IMG/VR virus record: IMGVR_UViG_3300044972_002389
Location: 228,892 to 292,891 of that record
Length of the DNA stretch: 64,000 nucleotides
Strand: one strand, 5' to 3'
From: a virus
Part shown: positions 41,732-49,835 of the stretch, one piece after another
Layout of the letters: every line of letters begins with the position of its first letter
How positions within the stretch are numbered: the first letter of the stretch is position 1
Position numbers and translations under genes: made by a program
The notes under the pieces: generated by a model
Seen by the model: the letters and a program-made list of their open reading frames with translations, nothing else
Told to the model about the DNA's origin: nothing
Database searches by the model: none

Positions 41732-43327
41732 ATGCTACAAAATAACACTGATCCAGTCCTAATAAAAAAGCCGCACCAACAGTTGCGACTGACTGCACAC
41801 CAAGAGGCTGAGTTCCTCAAGTGTGCTATCAATCCCTTGTATTTTATAGACAACTACATATACATTCGACATAGCACCAAAGGCAGAGTGCCCTTCAAAC
41901 TGTTTGACTATCAAAAAGACTTGGTTTTGACCTACTGGCAAAACCGCCAAGTTATAGCTATGTGCTCAAGACAGTTGGGGAAGACAGAAACAGCAGCCAG
42001 CTTCATGTTATGGTTCGCAACGTTCCAAAAAGATGTGAATATTTTGATCGCTGCCAATAATTTTCGCGCAGCTACCGAGATTATGGATCGCATCAAATTC
42101 AGTTATGAAGAACTTCCTGACTGGTTAAAAGCTGGTGTTGTGACCTACAACGTGCAAAAGATTGTTTTTGACAACGGCAGCAAGATTGAAAGTGCTACTA
42201 CCACTCCTTCAACAGGACGTGGTAAATCCATCAGCTTGTTATATTTGGACGAGATGGCATTCGTTAAGCCTCGAATTGCTGAAGAGTTTTGGAGTGCCAT
42301 CAGCCCAACTCTAGCCACTGGAGGAAAATGCATTATCACTAGCACTCCCAACAGTGATGAGGACCCATTTGCACAAATTTGGTATAGCAGTAATCGTACA
42401 ATTGACGAATTTGGGAACGAACTGCCTGATGGACTGGGAGCAAATGGATTCAAAGCATTTGTTGCCAAATGGAATCAACATCCTGATCGAGACGAAGACT
42501 GGGCCAAAAAAGAGCGTGCCAAAATTGGTTATGAAAAGTTTGAGCGTGAATATGAACTGCGGTTCCTAACAGCAGACAGCACCTTGATTGACAGTCAGTG
42601 TCTAGCAGGACTGGTTTCAACTGAACCCTTGTTCAAAACCAACCATATACGATGGTGGGAAAAGCCTCAAGCCAACAACATTTATCTCATTAGCCTTGAT
42701 CCATCAGCTGGCGTGGGCTTGGACTCAGCAGCTATACAAGTATGGCGATTGCCAGAAATGGCTCAGGTTGCTGAATGGATGCATAACCGCAGTGATGTTG
42801 CTACACAATTGAAAATGATTGTACAAATTACCAGCTTCATCGAACGAGAAATGCGAGCACAACCCCAGCAAATAAGCGAACCAGAAATATTCTGGACATT
42901 TGAAAACAACAGTTATGGGCAGGCTGTTATTGAACTTTTAAATGAAGCAGGATGGGACGTAGTACCAGCGCAATTGATGAGTGAACCCAATCAAAGTGGA
43001 TCAAAGTTCAGGAAAGGATTGAATACAAATGGGCGCACAAAGAATCAAGCTGTAACCAAACTCAAAAGTTTGATAGAAGGCAATCGCCTCCAAATCAAGA
43101 GCAAGCCTTTGATCTCAGAACTGAAAAACTATGTTACCAAAGGCGGAAGCTTTGCAGCCAAAAGTGGAGAACACGATGACTTGGTCAGTGCACTATTGAT
43201 GATAGTAAGAATGAGTCAGCTTATAGCAAGATGGGACGACAGCACAGCATCACAAATCAGGAATAATGATTTAGTGGAGGTTGATGATTTGATGGAGCCT
43301 TTGCCAATAGCTGTTAGCATCTGGTAA
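41732..43327 (+). CDS. 17: Terminase large subunit gp17
   Basis: 531 residues. ATPase domain: Walker A SRQLGKTE (residues 79-86), Walker B LLYLDEMAF (169-177) with catalytic Glu, and motif III ITSTPN. Nuclease domain: LDPSAGVGLDSAAIQVW (first Asp), ENNSYGQAVIELL and GEHDDLVSALLM (last acidic pair). It packages DNA into the prohead through the portal and cuts concatemers. Length matches the family (T4 610, cyanophage about 540). Confidence 0.97.
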   Translation: MLQNNTDPVLIKKPHQQLRLTAHQEAEFLKCAINPLYFIDNYIYIRHSTKGRVPFKLFDYQKDLVLTYWQNRQVIAMCSRQLGKTETAASFMLWFATFQKDVNILIAANNFRAATEIMDRIKFSYEELPDWLKAGVVTYNVQKIVFDNGSKIESATTTPSTGRGKSISLLYLDEMAFVKPRIAEEFWSAISPTLATGGKCIITSTPNSDEDPFAQIWYSSNRTIDEFGNELPDGLGANGFKAFVAKWNQHPDRDEDWAKKERAKIGYEKFEREYELRFLTADSTLIDSQCLAGLVSTEPLFKTNHIRWWEKPQANNIYLISLDPSAGVGLDSAAIQVWRLPEMAQVAEWMHNRSDVATQLKMIVQITSFIEREMRAQPQQISEPEIFWTFENNSYGQAVIELLNEAGWDVVPAQLMSEPNQSGSKFRKGLNTNGRTKNQAVTKLKSLIEGNRLQIKSKPLISELKNYVTKGGSFAAKSGEHDDLVSALLMIVRMSQLIARWDDSTASQIRNNDLVEVDDLMEPLPIAVSIW

Positions 43328-43330
43328 TCT

Positions 43331-43338
43331 CTTAAATA
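43331..43338 (+). promoter_or_regulatory. Possible late promoter (CTTAAATA)
   Basis: CTTAAATA, two mismatches to the late box, 24 bases before the ATG at 43362. Confidence 0.4.
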
Positions 43339-43361
43339 TTGGAATAGAGAAGGGATAGAGT

Positions 43362-44429
43362 ATGGCAACACCTCATGAAGAGATGGCCCAATTGATTTTT
43401 GATGTTTTGAGTGGCAAGGGTCATGAAATTTATATGTACGATGAAAAAGGCAATCAAGTTTTTGATCCCAAGAAAAGCGATCGCCTTTGGAGTAACAATG
43501 AAAAGTTGATGGTTTCTCTAGGATATACCAAAGGCAAGCCACCTAAACCCTTGGTTACATTTTATACGAGTGATGTAACAGACAAAAAAAGGTTCAAGGA
43601 TATCAAATTTGCCTTGAAGAGACACAATCCATGGGACTTCAGTTTTGACACCGAGCATTTTGCTCGTACGCTTGAGCCACGTCATTTCAAACACATGAAC
43701 GTAACAGAAACTCATTCTTGGAGTGGAAGCACACGCACTAGCTATTTTCCCATCAATGGCGTATTGGTTGTAATCAAGCACTCAAGGCCTTGGCACAAAG
43801 ACAATCTTGATCAAGCCCAACGCTGGCGCAGAATCAAACAGGTTATGCTCCATACTCCAACAGGAGAAAGATTTAAATTTCCGTTGAACCATGTGCTGGG
43901 AGCCAAAGCTATGGCACAGCATCTAAGCCAACAAAAATCCATGCACGACGCTGAAGGAACTTTGATTCAAGATTTGACCAAATCCCTACAAAACATGAGT
44001 GCACTTCAACGTCGGGCACGTAGACTGGGGTCCACAAGCTTGCTGAATGAAATCAGCACAACTCGTGGACAAATCAAAAAGCTCTTGGGACAAATGGCAG
44101 AAACACGCTCCTACAATGAGGGTGTTAGTAAGGCCAGAAAAATGTTGACTGATTGGAAACACCCTACAACATCATTGCCATTGACTTTCCGTGAAGCCAA
44201 AGACATGATGGGTTGGTTGGAAAGTTTTGATCTCCAGATAAGTGAAAATGAATCAAAAACAGACCAAGTGAAAGCTGCTTGGGTAGCAAGTGATGGCAAC
44301 AAATATGAAACCCTAGACTACTTGAAAAGAAATGTTCCAGGGTGGGAAAGCCGCTTTGAAGCCGATCCATCTGCTGTGACAGCAGAGTTGGATGAAATAA
44401 TTGAACAATTGAAAAAATCAGAAAAATAA
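43362..44429 (+). CDS. Conserved T4-like phage protein, unknown function
   Basis: 355 residues, AGAAGGGATAGAG before the ATG. N-terminal DVLSGKGHEIYMYDEKGNQVFDP and MVSLGYTKGKPPKPLVTFYTS, then RHNPWDFSFDTEHFARTLEPRHFKHMNVTETHSWSGSTRTSYF. A basic helical middle (KSLQNMSALQRRARRLGSTSLLNEI) follows. I recall related proteins in marine T4-like genomes without assigned function. Own late-like promoter, so perhaps a structural or packaging protein. Confidence 0.62.
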   Translation: MATPHEEMAQLIFDVLSGKGHEIYMYDEKGNQVFDPKKSDRLWSNNEKLMVSLGYTKGKPPKPLVTFYTSDVTDKKRFKDIKFALKRHNPWDFSFDTEHFARTLEPRHFKHMNVTETHSWSGSTRTSYFPINGVLVVIKHSRPWHKDNLDQAQRWRRIKQVMLHTPTGERFKFPLNHVLGAKAMAQHLSQQKSMHDAEGTLIQDLTKSLQNMSALQRRARRLGSTSLLNEISTTRGQIKKLLGQMAETRSYNEGVSKARKMLTDWKHPTTSLPLTFREAKDMMGWLESFDLQISENESKTDQVKAAWVASDGNKYETLDYLKRNVPGWESRFEADPSAVTAELDEIIEQLKKSEK

Positions 44430-44466
44430 CTTGTAAGAACTATCAATACTAAATAAGCTTGTTAGT

Positions 44467-44491
44467 GACAACAAAACAGTGTTTTGTTGTC
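44467..44491 (+). promoter_or_regulatory. Strong hairpin in the leader of gene 32
   Basis: An 11-bp perfect stem (GACAACAAAAC / GTTTTGTTGTC) with a three-base AGT loop, 38 bases after the previous stop and 53 bases before the gene 32 ATG. T4 gp32 represses its own mRNA through a leader pseudoknot. This hairpin sits at a comparable distance but could equally terminate the upstream gene. Confidence 0.5.
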
Positions 44492-44544
44492 TCTATCCTG
44501 AAAACATATAGACACTTTAATAGGCACATAGAAAGAAAAATACA

Positions 44545-45618
44545 ATGGCACTATCATTAGCTCAAATTCGTGAAAAACTACTTGAACAACAAAATTCAAA
44601 AGACCGCGCTCGTACAGGTGGCGGTGGTGGGGATAAAGCAAATTATCCCTTCTGGAGCAATCCAGACGGCAGCACAGCAACACTACGATTTCTTCCAGAC
44701 GGCGATACCAGTAATGATTTCTTTTGGGTTGAACGGCTGATCACGCGTCTTCCCTTCCCAAGTATCAAAGGTCAAGCTTCAACTGGTCGTCCAATTGAAG
44801 TGCAAGTGCCTTGCGTTGACATGTGGAAGCCTGGCAGTTGCCCAATCAATGCAGAGATTCGTCCCTGGTGGAAGGGCGGCAAAGAAATGGAGGACATGGC
44901 ACGCAAGTATTGGCGCAAAAAGTCATTTTTGTTCCAGGGCTTTGTGACACAGAATCCCAATCCTGAGGATCTAGCCAATCTTCCAGAAAATCCCATTCGG
45001 CGCTTTGTGATCAATCCCAGTGTGTTTGATCGCATCAAGACAGTGTTTCTTGACCAAGAGATTGAAAACAACCCCATTGACTATGACAACGGGCTGGATT
45101 TCCGTTTGGTAAAGGGGAGCAAGGGTGCGTATGCTGACTATGGTACCAGCTCTTGGGCGCGTCGTGAGCGAGCACTGAGTGACGATGAACGCTCAGCTAT
45201 TGATCAATATGGGCTGTTTGCTCTCAGCAACTATCTGCCCAAGCGTCCAGATGAGGCACACATGCAGGTTATTATGGACATGTTCCATGATTCAGTTGAT
45301 GAGAAGCCATACGATCCAGACAAGTATGCACAGTTTTACAAGCCTTTTGGCCTACAAACTGATAACGACTCTGGCTCATCTATGGCACGTGATGTTGCAG
45401 GAGCAGAGAAACGGTTTTCCAAACCATCAACTACTCCCCGTAACATTAGTGTGACAGCGCCATCAGCATCTGCTGATGTTGCTGATGCACCATTCGACGG
45501 TGCAAAAGCTGTATCCTCAACCACTGCACCAGTTGCAGAAAGTGGAGAAGCCAAGAAGATGACGAGCCCAGAAGACATTCTGGCTGCACTACGTCGTAGG
45601 CAACAAGCCAAGGCATAA
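44545..45618 (+). CDS. 32: Single-stranded DNA-binding protein gp32
   Basis: 357 residues. A T4-like gp32: N-terminal LAQIREKLLEQQNSK (cooperativity region), a Gly-rich linker, FWSNPDGSTATLRFLPDGD, and the OB core with VPCVDMWKPGSCPI and ARKYWRKKSFLFQGF. VINPSVFDRIKTVF and an acidic/Ser-rich C-terminal tail follow. The Cys/His zinc site of T4 gp32 is not obvious, as in cyanophage gp32. It coats ssDNA and recruits replication and recombination proteins. Followed by a hairpin terminator and uvsX. Confidence 0.92.
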   Translation: MALSLAQIREKLLEQQNSKDRARTGGGGGDKANYPFWSNPDGSTATLRFLPDGDTSNDFFWVERLITRLPFPSIKGQASTGRPIEVQVPCVDMWKPGSCPINAEIRPWWKGGKEMEDMARKYWRKKSFLFQGFVTQNPNPEDLANLPENPIRRFVINPSVFDRIKTVFLDQEIENNPIDYDNGLDFRLVKGSKGAYADYGTSSWARRERALSDDERSAIDQYGLFALSNYLPKRPDEAHMQVIMDMFHDSVDEKPYDPDKYAQFYKPFGLQTDNDSGSSMARDVAGAEKRFSKPSTTPRNISVTAPSASADVADAPFDGAKAVSSTTAPVAESGEAKKMTSPEDILAALRRRQQAKA

Positions 45619-45628
45619 TTGGCCTTAA

Positions 45629-45655
45629 GAAGGTGGAAACTAAGTTTCCACCTTC
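45629..45655 (+). terminator. Rho-independent terminator after gene 32
   Basis: A 12-bp perfect stem (GAAGGTGGAAAC and its complement) with a TAA loop, followed by ATTTTCTC. Confidence 0.85.
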
Positions 45656-45685
45656 ATTTTCTCTCAAGCATAAAAAGGAACAAAT

Positions 45686-46780
45686 ATGAAACCTTTAGAT
45701 TTATCCCGATTTAGAAAAGATATTGCCAAGAGCATTCCAGGACTATCAGTTGGCTTTCGCGATCCCAAGGTATGGATCTCAACAGGCAACTATGCACTCA
45801 ATTATGCTATCTCTGGTAGATTCCGTGACGGTGGCATCCCGCTAGGCAAAGTAACAATGCTGGCTGGACAAAGTGGCAGTGGCAAGAGCTTTCTGGCAGC
45901 AGGAAACTTAACCTCTAATGCACAGAAAAAAGATGTGTTTGTGGTGTTGATCGACAGTGAGAATGCACTAGATGAAAAATGGCTAAAGGCGCTAGATGTA
46001 GATACATCTGAGGACAAGCTTTTGAAGGCAAACTTGGCAATGATTGATGATGTTGCCAAGTTGATCTCAGATTTCATGAAGGACTACAAAGCTCGTTACA
46101 ACAGCGTGAGTGAGGAAGAACGCCCTCGCGTGCTCTTTGTGATTGACAGTTTAGGCATGCTCCTAACTCCAACTGATGTCAATCAATTTGAGGCTGGTGA
46201 GCTCAAGGGTGATATGGGGCGCAAGCCGCGTGCACTTGCTGCGCTTGTGCGAAATTGTGTTAACATGTTTGGTGAATATGATATCGGCATGATTTGCACA
46301 AACCACAGTTATGCAAGCCAAGACATGTTCAATCCAGATGATGTCATTAGTGGTGGGCAAGGCCCCATCTACGCCAGCAGCATTGTGTTGGCTATGCGCA
46401 AACTCAAGCTCAAGGAAGATGAGATGGGCAACAAGACAACAGACGTCAAAGGTATCCGTGCTCAATGTCGTGTAATGAAGACGCGATATAACAAACCCTT
46501 TGAGACTGTTGAGGTTAAAATCCCATACGACCGAGGCATGGACCCCTACAGTGGCTTGTATGACCTGTTTGTTCAGAAAGGGTTGTTAGTCAAAGAAGGA
46601 AACAAGTGGTGTTACACTCGTTTGGATGGCACACAGATCAAGCAGTTTGAAAAAGCTTGGGATCGCAATGAAGATGGATGTCTTGATCAAATAATGAATG
46701 AGTTCCATCAGAAGCTAAGCAAAATTGCCCCTGTGTTAGAAGATATTGAAGTTCAAGAGCCTGAAGAAGATCTATCATAA
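45686..46780 (+). CDS. uvsX: RecA-like recombinase UvsX
   Basis: 364 residues, AAAAAGGAACAA before the ATG. Walker A AGQSGSGKSFLA (Lys67), Walker B VLFVIDSLGMLLTP, and ICTNHSYASQDMFNPDDVISGGQGPIYASS, the UvsX/RecA L2-like segment. It forms filaments on ssDNA for recombination-dependent replication and repair. It works with gp32, UvsY (48204) and UvsW (58152), all present here. A terminator follows at 46803. Confidence 0.95.
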   Translation: MKPLDLSRFRKDIAKSIPGLSVGFRDPKVWISTGNYALNYAISGRFRDGGIPLGKVTMLAGQSGSGKSFLAAGNLTSNAQKKDVFVVLIDSENALDEKWLKALDVDTSEDKLLKANLAMIDDVAKLISDFMKDYKARYNSVSEEERPRVLFVIDSLGMLLTPTDVNQFEAGELKGDMGRKPRALAALVRNCVNMFGEYDIGMICTNHSYASQDMFNPDDVISGGQGPIYASSIVLAMRKLKLKEDEMGNKTTDVKGIRAQCRVMKTRYNKPFETVEVKIPYDRGMDPYSGLYDLFVQKGLLVKEGNKWCYTRLDGTQIKQFEKAWDRNEDGCLDQIMNEFHQKLSKIAPVLEDIEVQEPEEDLS

Positions 46781-46802
46781 CTTCCAATACATAGCAGTGC
46801 AA

Positions 46803-46827
46803 AGAGCGGGACAAAATGTCCCGCTCT
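46803..46827 (+). terminator. Terminator after uvsX
   Basis: An 11-bp stem (AGAGCGGGACA / TGTCCCGCTCT) with an AAA loop; the following CATTGTTTTG is T-rich. Confidence 0.82.
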
Positions 46828-46829
46828 CA

Positions 46830-46857
46830 TTGTTTTGAGCTGATTGCCATATATAAT
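46830..46857 (+). promoter_or_regulatory. Sigma70-like promoter of the bL33-RlmN-like pair
   Basis: TTGTTT, 16 bases, then a perfect TATAAT. It starts directly downstream of the uvsX terminator and 23 bases before the bL33 ATG. Confidence 0.6.
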
Positions 46858-46879
46858 CACGCATAGCAGGAGACACAGG

Positions 46880-47071
46880 ATGGCAAAAGCAGCAACCGTA
46901 ATTGTAATGTTGGTAAATCAAGACCATGATACACCAACCAAATACATGACGCATGTTACTACAAAAGGTGCAAAGTCTAGTGAAAAGTTGCGTCTGAAGA
47001 AGTATGACCCAGTGGTACAAAAACATTGTAACTTTGGTCAAAAAAAACTACCTTCGCCCAAATCCCGTTAA
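46880..47071 (+). CDS. rpmG: Ribosomal protein bL33
   Basis: 63 residues from the ATG at 46880 with CAGGAG upstream. It matches bacterial bL33: MAKAATVIVMLVNQ at the start and the signature SSEKLRLKKYDPVVQKHCNF (E. coli has PEKLELKKFDPVVRQHVIY). It is slightly longer than the usual 55 residues through an insertion after residue 14 and a basic tail. No CxxC zinc-ribbon pair, so it is of the zinc-independent type. bL33 sits near the E site of the 50S subunit. A phage copy could exchange into host ribosomes. It shares its promoter with the RlmN-like gene 17 bases downstream. Confidence 0.86.
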   Translation: MAKAATVIVMLVNQDHDTPTKYMTHVTTKGAKSSEKLRLKKYDPVVQKHCNFGQKKLPSPKSR

Positions 47072-47088
47072 CCAGAAAGTTTCAACGT

Positions 47089-47934
47089 ATGTTACAACAG
47101 ATCAACTCGCAACTGGATGCGAGTGTAAATTTTGTTGAGCAACAGCTGACAGGATTTATTGAGTCGCGTTATGTAAGACGTCAAGCTGACTATTTCATCG
47201 CGTATCTCAGTTCACAAACTGGCTGTAACCGTGGATGCCAAATGTGTCATCTCACTGCAACCAAACAAACACAATTTTCGAATCTGGACCAAAGTGATTT
47301 TGTCAGTCAGTTTGAAACTGTATTGTCTCATTATGAAAAAGACACTCCTGCGCAAACAGTGCACTTGAATTTCATGGCCCGGGGAGAGCCGCTAGCCAAT
47401 ACCACGATAACCAAAACTGGAACAGAACTTTTTTGGCGACTGGGTAACATGGCACGAGACCGAGGACTGCGAGTAAAATTCAACGTGTCTACCATTATGC
47501 CAGTAACGCTCAAAAAAAGCCTGTGTGAAGTGTTCCCTCTTATCCCGGCGAATGTGTATTACTCCATATATTCAATAAATTCTTCATTTAGAAACAAATG
47601 GTTACCAGCTGCGATGCCAGTAGAGCGTGCGCTAGCTAATCTCAAGGAATATCAACAAGTTTCAAAAAAGATCATCAAGTTTCACGGTGCATTTATCAAG
47701 GGCGAAAATGACAGTGAACAAGATGTTGAAGAGCTGATGAACACCATTGCTGAATACAGTTTTCACAGTGAGTTCAACATTGTGAGATACAATCCCTATA
47801 GCAGTCAACAGGGTGAAGAAAGTCTACGGGTGGATGACATAGCTGCACAAATCCAGCAATATATGCCCTGTAAGATTATTCCGAAAGTTGGTCAAGACGT
47901 ATATGCAAGTTGCGGCCAATTTGTACCCAAGTAA
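47089..47934 (+). CDS. RlmN/Cfr-like radical SAM protein, short form
   Basis: 281 residues. Radical SAM cluster CNRGCQMC (Cys46, Cys50, Cys53) in LSSQTGCNRGCQMCHLTATKQ, as in RlmN (LSSQVGC...C..C). Then NFMARGEPLAN (RlmN MGMGEPL), YYSIYSINSSFRNKWLPA, IVRYNPY, and a C-terminal ASCGQF whose Cys275 matches the methyl-carrying Cys of RlmN/Cfr (ACGQL). The family methylates 23S rRNA A2503 (and some tRNAs) at C2 or C8. It lacks the N-terminal accessory domain of bacterial RlmN (about 370 residues). The pairing with bL33 strongly suggests the ribosome as target. Confidence 0.85.
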   Translation: MLQQINSQLDASVNFVEQQLTGFIESRYVRRQADYFIAYLSSQTGCNRGCQMCHLTATKQTQFSNLDQSDFVSQFETVLSHYEKDTPAQTVHLNFMARGEPLANTTITKTGTELFWRLGNMARDRGLRVKFNVSTIMPVTLKKSLCEVFPLIPANVYYSIYSINSSFRNKWLPAAMPVERALANLKEYQQVSKKIIKFHGAFIKGENDSEQDVEELMNTIAEYSFHSEFNIVRYNPYSSQQGEESLRVDDIAAQIQQYMPCKIIPKVGQDVYASCGQFVPK

Positions 47935-47936
47935 CC

Positions 47937-47944
47937 TTTAAATA
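47937..47944 (+). promoter_or_regulatory. Possible late promoter (TTTAAATA)
   Basis: 7/8 match to the late box, 30 bases before the ATG at 47974. Confidence 0.4.
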
Positions 47945-47973
47945 ACCCCAGATTTTTTGTGGAGATCAAACTA

Positions 47974-48192
47974 ATGGAAATTGATGCAAAACTAATTGCA
48001 GAGCTTTGGGAAACAGTCAAGGACTTGATTCCCTCTGGCAAGCGAGACGATGTGGCACTGGAATTCATCAGTGTTTTTGAAGAAAATGATGTAGAGATTC
48101 ATGATCTTGACTCACTGCGTGGTGCAGATGACAGCCTTGATTCTGCCCTTGATGAACTCTATGGAGATGTTGACGTAGACGACGACTGCTAG
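47974..48192 (+). CDS. Hypothetical acidic small protein
   Basis: 72 residues from the ATG at 47974 with TGGAG upstream; a GTG at 47959 overlaps that ribosome site. Very acidic C-terminus (SALDELYGDVDVDDDC). Contains IAELWETVKDLIPSGKRDDVALEFISVFEENDVEIHDLD, a helical block seen in small T4-like proteins of unknown function. Sits before uvsY. Confidence 0.6.
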   Translation: MEIDAKLIAELWETVKDLIPSGKRDDVALEFISVFEENDVEIHDLDSLRGADDSLDSALDELYGDVDVDDDC

Positions 48193-48203
48193 TATCAATT
48201 GTC

Positions 48204-48656
48204 ATGTGGTTTAACAGAGTAAAAAACGACCTATCGCAAATTCCTGATATGGTCGACTACTACAACAATGAGCTTGAGGTTGCTCAAAAAGAATGCAAGG
48301 TTTTTGGCAGCCTTGAAAAAAACAGTCAAGAGCTGCCAGGTCAGGTAAGTTGGCGTTTCAGTCAACTGCAAGAGATTGAGGCTGTGTTGAAACATCTCAA
48401 CAACCAAGTGGACAAAATGAGAAGCGACTTTTATCGTCGCTATCTCGAACGCTACAACAGAGAATTGAGTGACCGCGCCATTGAAAAATACATTGATGGC
48501 GAGGCTGATGTTCAAACAATGATGAGTCTAGTGAATGAGGTGGCATTGATTCGCAACAAGTATCTTGGTGTAATCAAGTCAATGGAGATCAAGGGTTTTC
48601 AACTTAACAATATCATACGCCTTAGGTCTGTGGGTATGAATGATATTGCGCTCTAA
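48204..48656 (+). CDS. uvsY: Recombination mediator UvsY-like
   Basis: 150 residues, helical and charged. N-terminal WFNRVKNDLSQIPDMVDYYNNELEVAQKECKVFGSLEKNSQELPG, then FYRRYLERYNRELSDRAIEKYIDGEADVQTMMSLVNEVALIRNKYLGVIKSMEIKGFQLNNIIRLR. The IxxYIDGExDV...FQLNNII pattern fits the C-terminal half of UvsY in marine T4-like phages. UvsY loads UvsX on gp32-coated DNA. The genomic closeness to uvsX and 32 supports the call. Confidence 0.7.
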   Translation: MWFNRVKNDLSQIPDMVDYYNNELEVAQKECKVFGSLEKNSQELPGQVSWRFSQLQEIEAVLKHLNNQVDKMRSDFYRRYLERYNRELSDRAIEKYIDGEADVQTMMSLVNEVALIRNKYLGVIKSMEIKGFQLNNIIRLRSVGMNDIAL

Positions 48657-48964
48657 CTCCCACAGACTTCATCCCGCAAGATCTGTTCCATCTCATCTGG
48701 AGTTACTTGGCCACATTCCAACACAGTGTAGAGCTGGGCTAGCTTATGGCCCCAGCTTTCATCATGCCTGTTGAGACAGTCAACAGTTTCTGCCATTTTG
48801 GTGACCAATATATTTTGACTTGTCCAAAGCTGCTCTAAAGCACTCACACTGCCTTTTAGTAAGCTGATCAATTCAGTCTGGGACAGTGTGTTTTCCTTCT
48901 CTAATGAGTTCTTCAAATGGGTCAAAAAATCATTTGGGTTATCAAACATCAAAACTTTGTTCAT
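48653..48964 (-). CDS. Hypothetical protein
   Basis: 103 residues, antisense and overlapping the uvsY stop by 4 bases. Helical: NDFLTHLKNSLEKENTLSQTELISLLKGSVSALEQLWTSQ. Possibly a small regulator; no family recognised. Confidence 0.5.
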   Translation of the reverse strand: MNKVLMFDNPNDFLTHLKNSLEKENTLSQTELISLLKGSVSALEQLWTSQNILVTKMAETVDCLNRHDESWGHKLAQLYTVLECGQVTPDEMEQILRDEVCGS

Positions 48965-49022
48965 ATGAAAATTATGAAAGATCTATTTTGGGTTTGTCTA
49001 TTGAAACCATTACACTCCCTGC

Positions 49023-49835
49023 ATGATCAAATTATTTTTTGCTATCTCAGCTCTTATATTCTCACTTAGTGATGCCTATGCTCAACAAACGCCGCCAAGG
49101 CCTATGGAGGCATGTCAATCAGAAGCGCCGTGGGGGTTTCCCACTGCCAATTTACCCACTGGCCAACCCATCTGTCGCATGGCTTATGCGTTATTGCACG
49201 ACAATAGGGCAAAGATACCATTATGGACTGTCTATACGATTACGCCTGAAAAGGCCATGGGGTGTGGAAAGAGAAGTGATGCATTCTCTCCAGACCAAAG
49301 CTTGCCTCGTGGTGAGCGAGCTGAATTGGGCGACTATCGACAATCAGGATATGACACTGGTCACATGGTGAATTCAGCCGATATGTTGTGGAGTGTTACT
49401 GCTGAGCGTGAGAGTTTCATCCTCAGCAATATGAGCCCGCAATTGGCTAATGTAAACCGCGGTGCGTGGAAAACTCTAGAGACTGGTATCAGAGGATGGA
49501 CCCAACAGACTAATGATACCTATACCGTTTACAGCGGAAACATTTATGATGTGATGACTGCCAAAACCATTGGCCGCAATGCAGTAGTAGTGCCCAACAG
49601 CCTCTGGAAGGTTGTTGTAAGCCATCGCACTGGCGAGGCGTGGGCTTTTCTTTTTCCCAATCAACCCAACATCTCTACAGAACTCAAAAGCTTCCAGGTC
49701 ACAGTAGTTGAACTGGAATCTCTTGTGGGATATGAAATTCCCATGCCAGGCGATAAAACTGCTAAACCCTTCTTACTTCCTGTTCGATCTGTAAGTGAGG
49801 CTCGGCAAGCAGCTTGTACTTTGCCTCAGAGGTAA
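49023..49835 (+). CDS. Exported DNA/RNA non-specific endonuclease
   Basis: 270 residues. Signal peptide at residues 1-20 (KLFFAISALIFSLSDAYA). The beta-beta-alpha-metal nuclease signature is YDTGHMVNSADM (residues 110-121; DRGH equivalent with His114), followed by SNMSPQLANVNRGAWKTLE, which holds the conserved Asn. This is the Serratia/NucA family. It would act in the periplasm or outside the cell, degrading nucleic acid to provide nucleotides, thinning extracellular DNA, or blocking superinfecting DNA. Uncommon in T4-like phages. No ribosome site is visible; TACACT lies 9 bases upstream, so the transcript may be leaderless. Confidence 0.86.
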   Translation: MIKLFFAISALIFSLSDAYAQQTPPRPMEACQSEAPWGFPTANLPTGQPICRMAYALLHDNRAKIPLWTVYTITPEKAMGCGKRSDAFSPDQSLPRGERAELGDYRQSGYDTGHMVNSADMLWSVTAERESFILSNMSPQLANVNRGAWKTLETGIRGWTQQTNDTYTVYSGNIYDVMTAKTIGRNAVVVPNSLWKVVVSHRTGEAWAFLFPNQPNISTELKSFQVTVVELESLVGYEIPMPGDKTAKPFLLPVRSVSEARQAACTLPQR

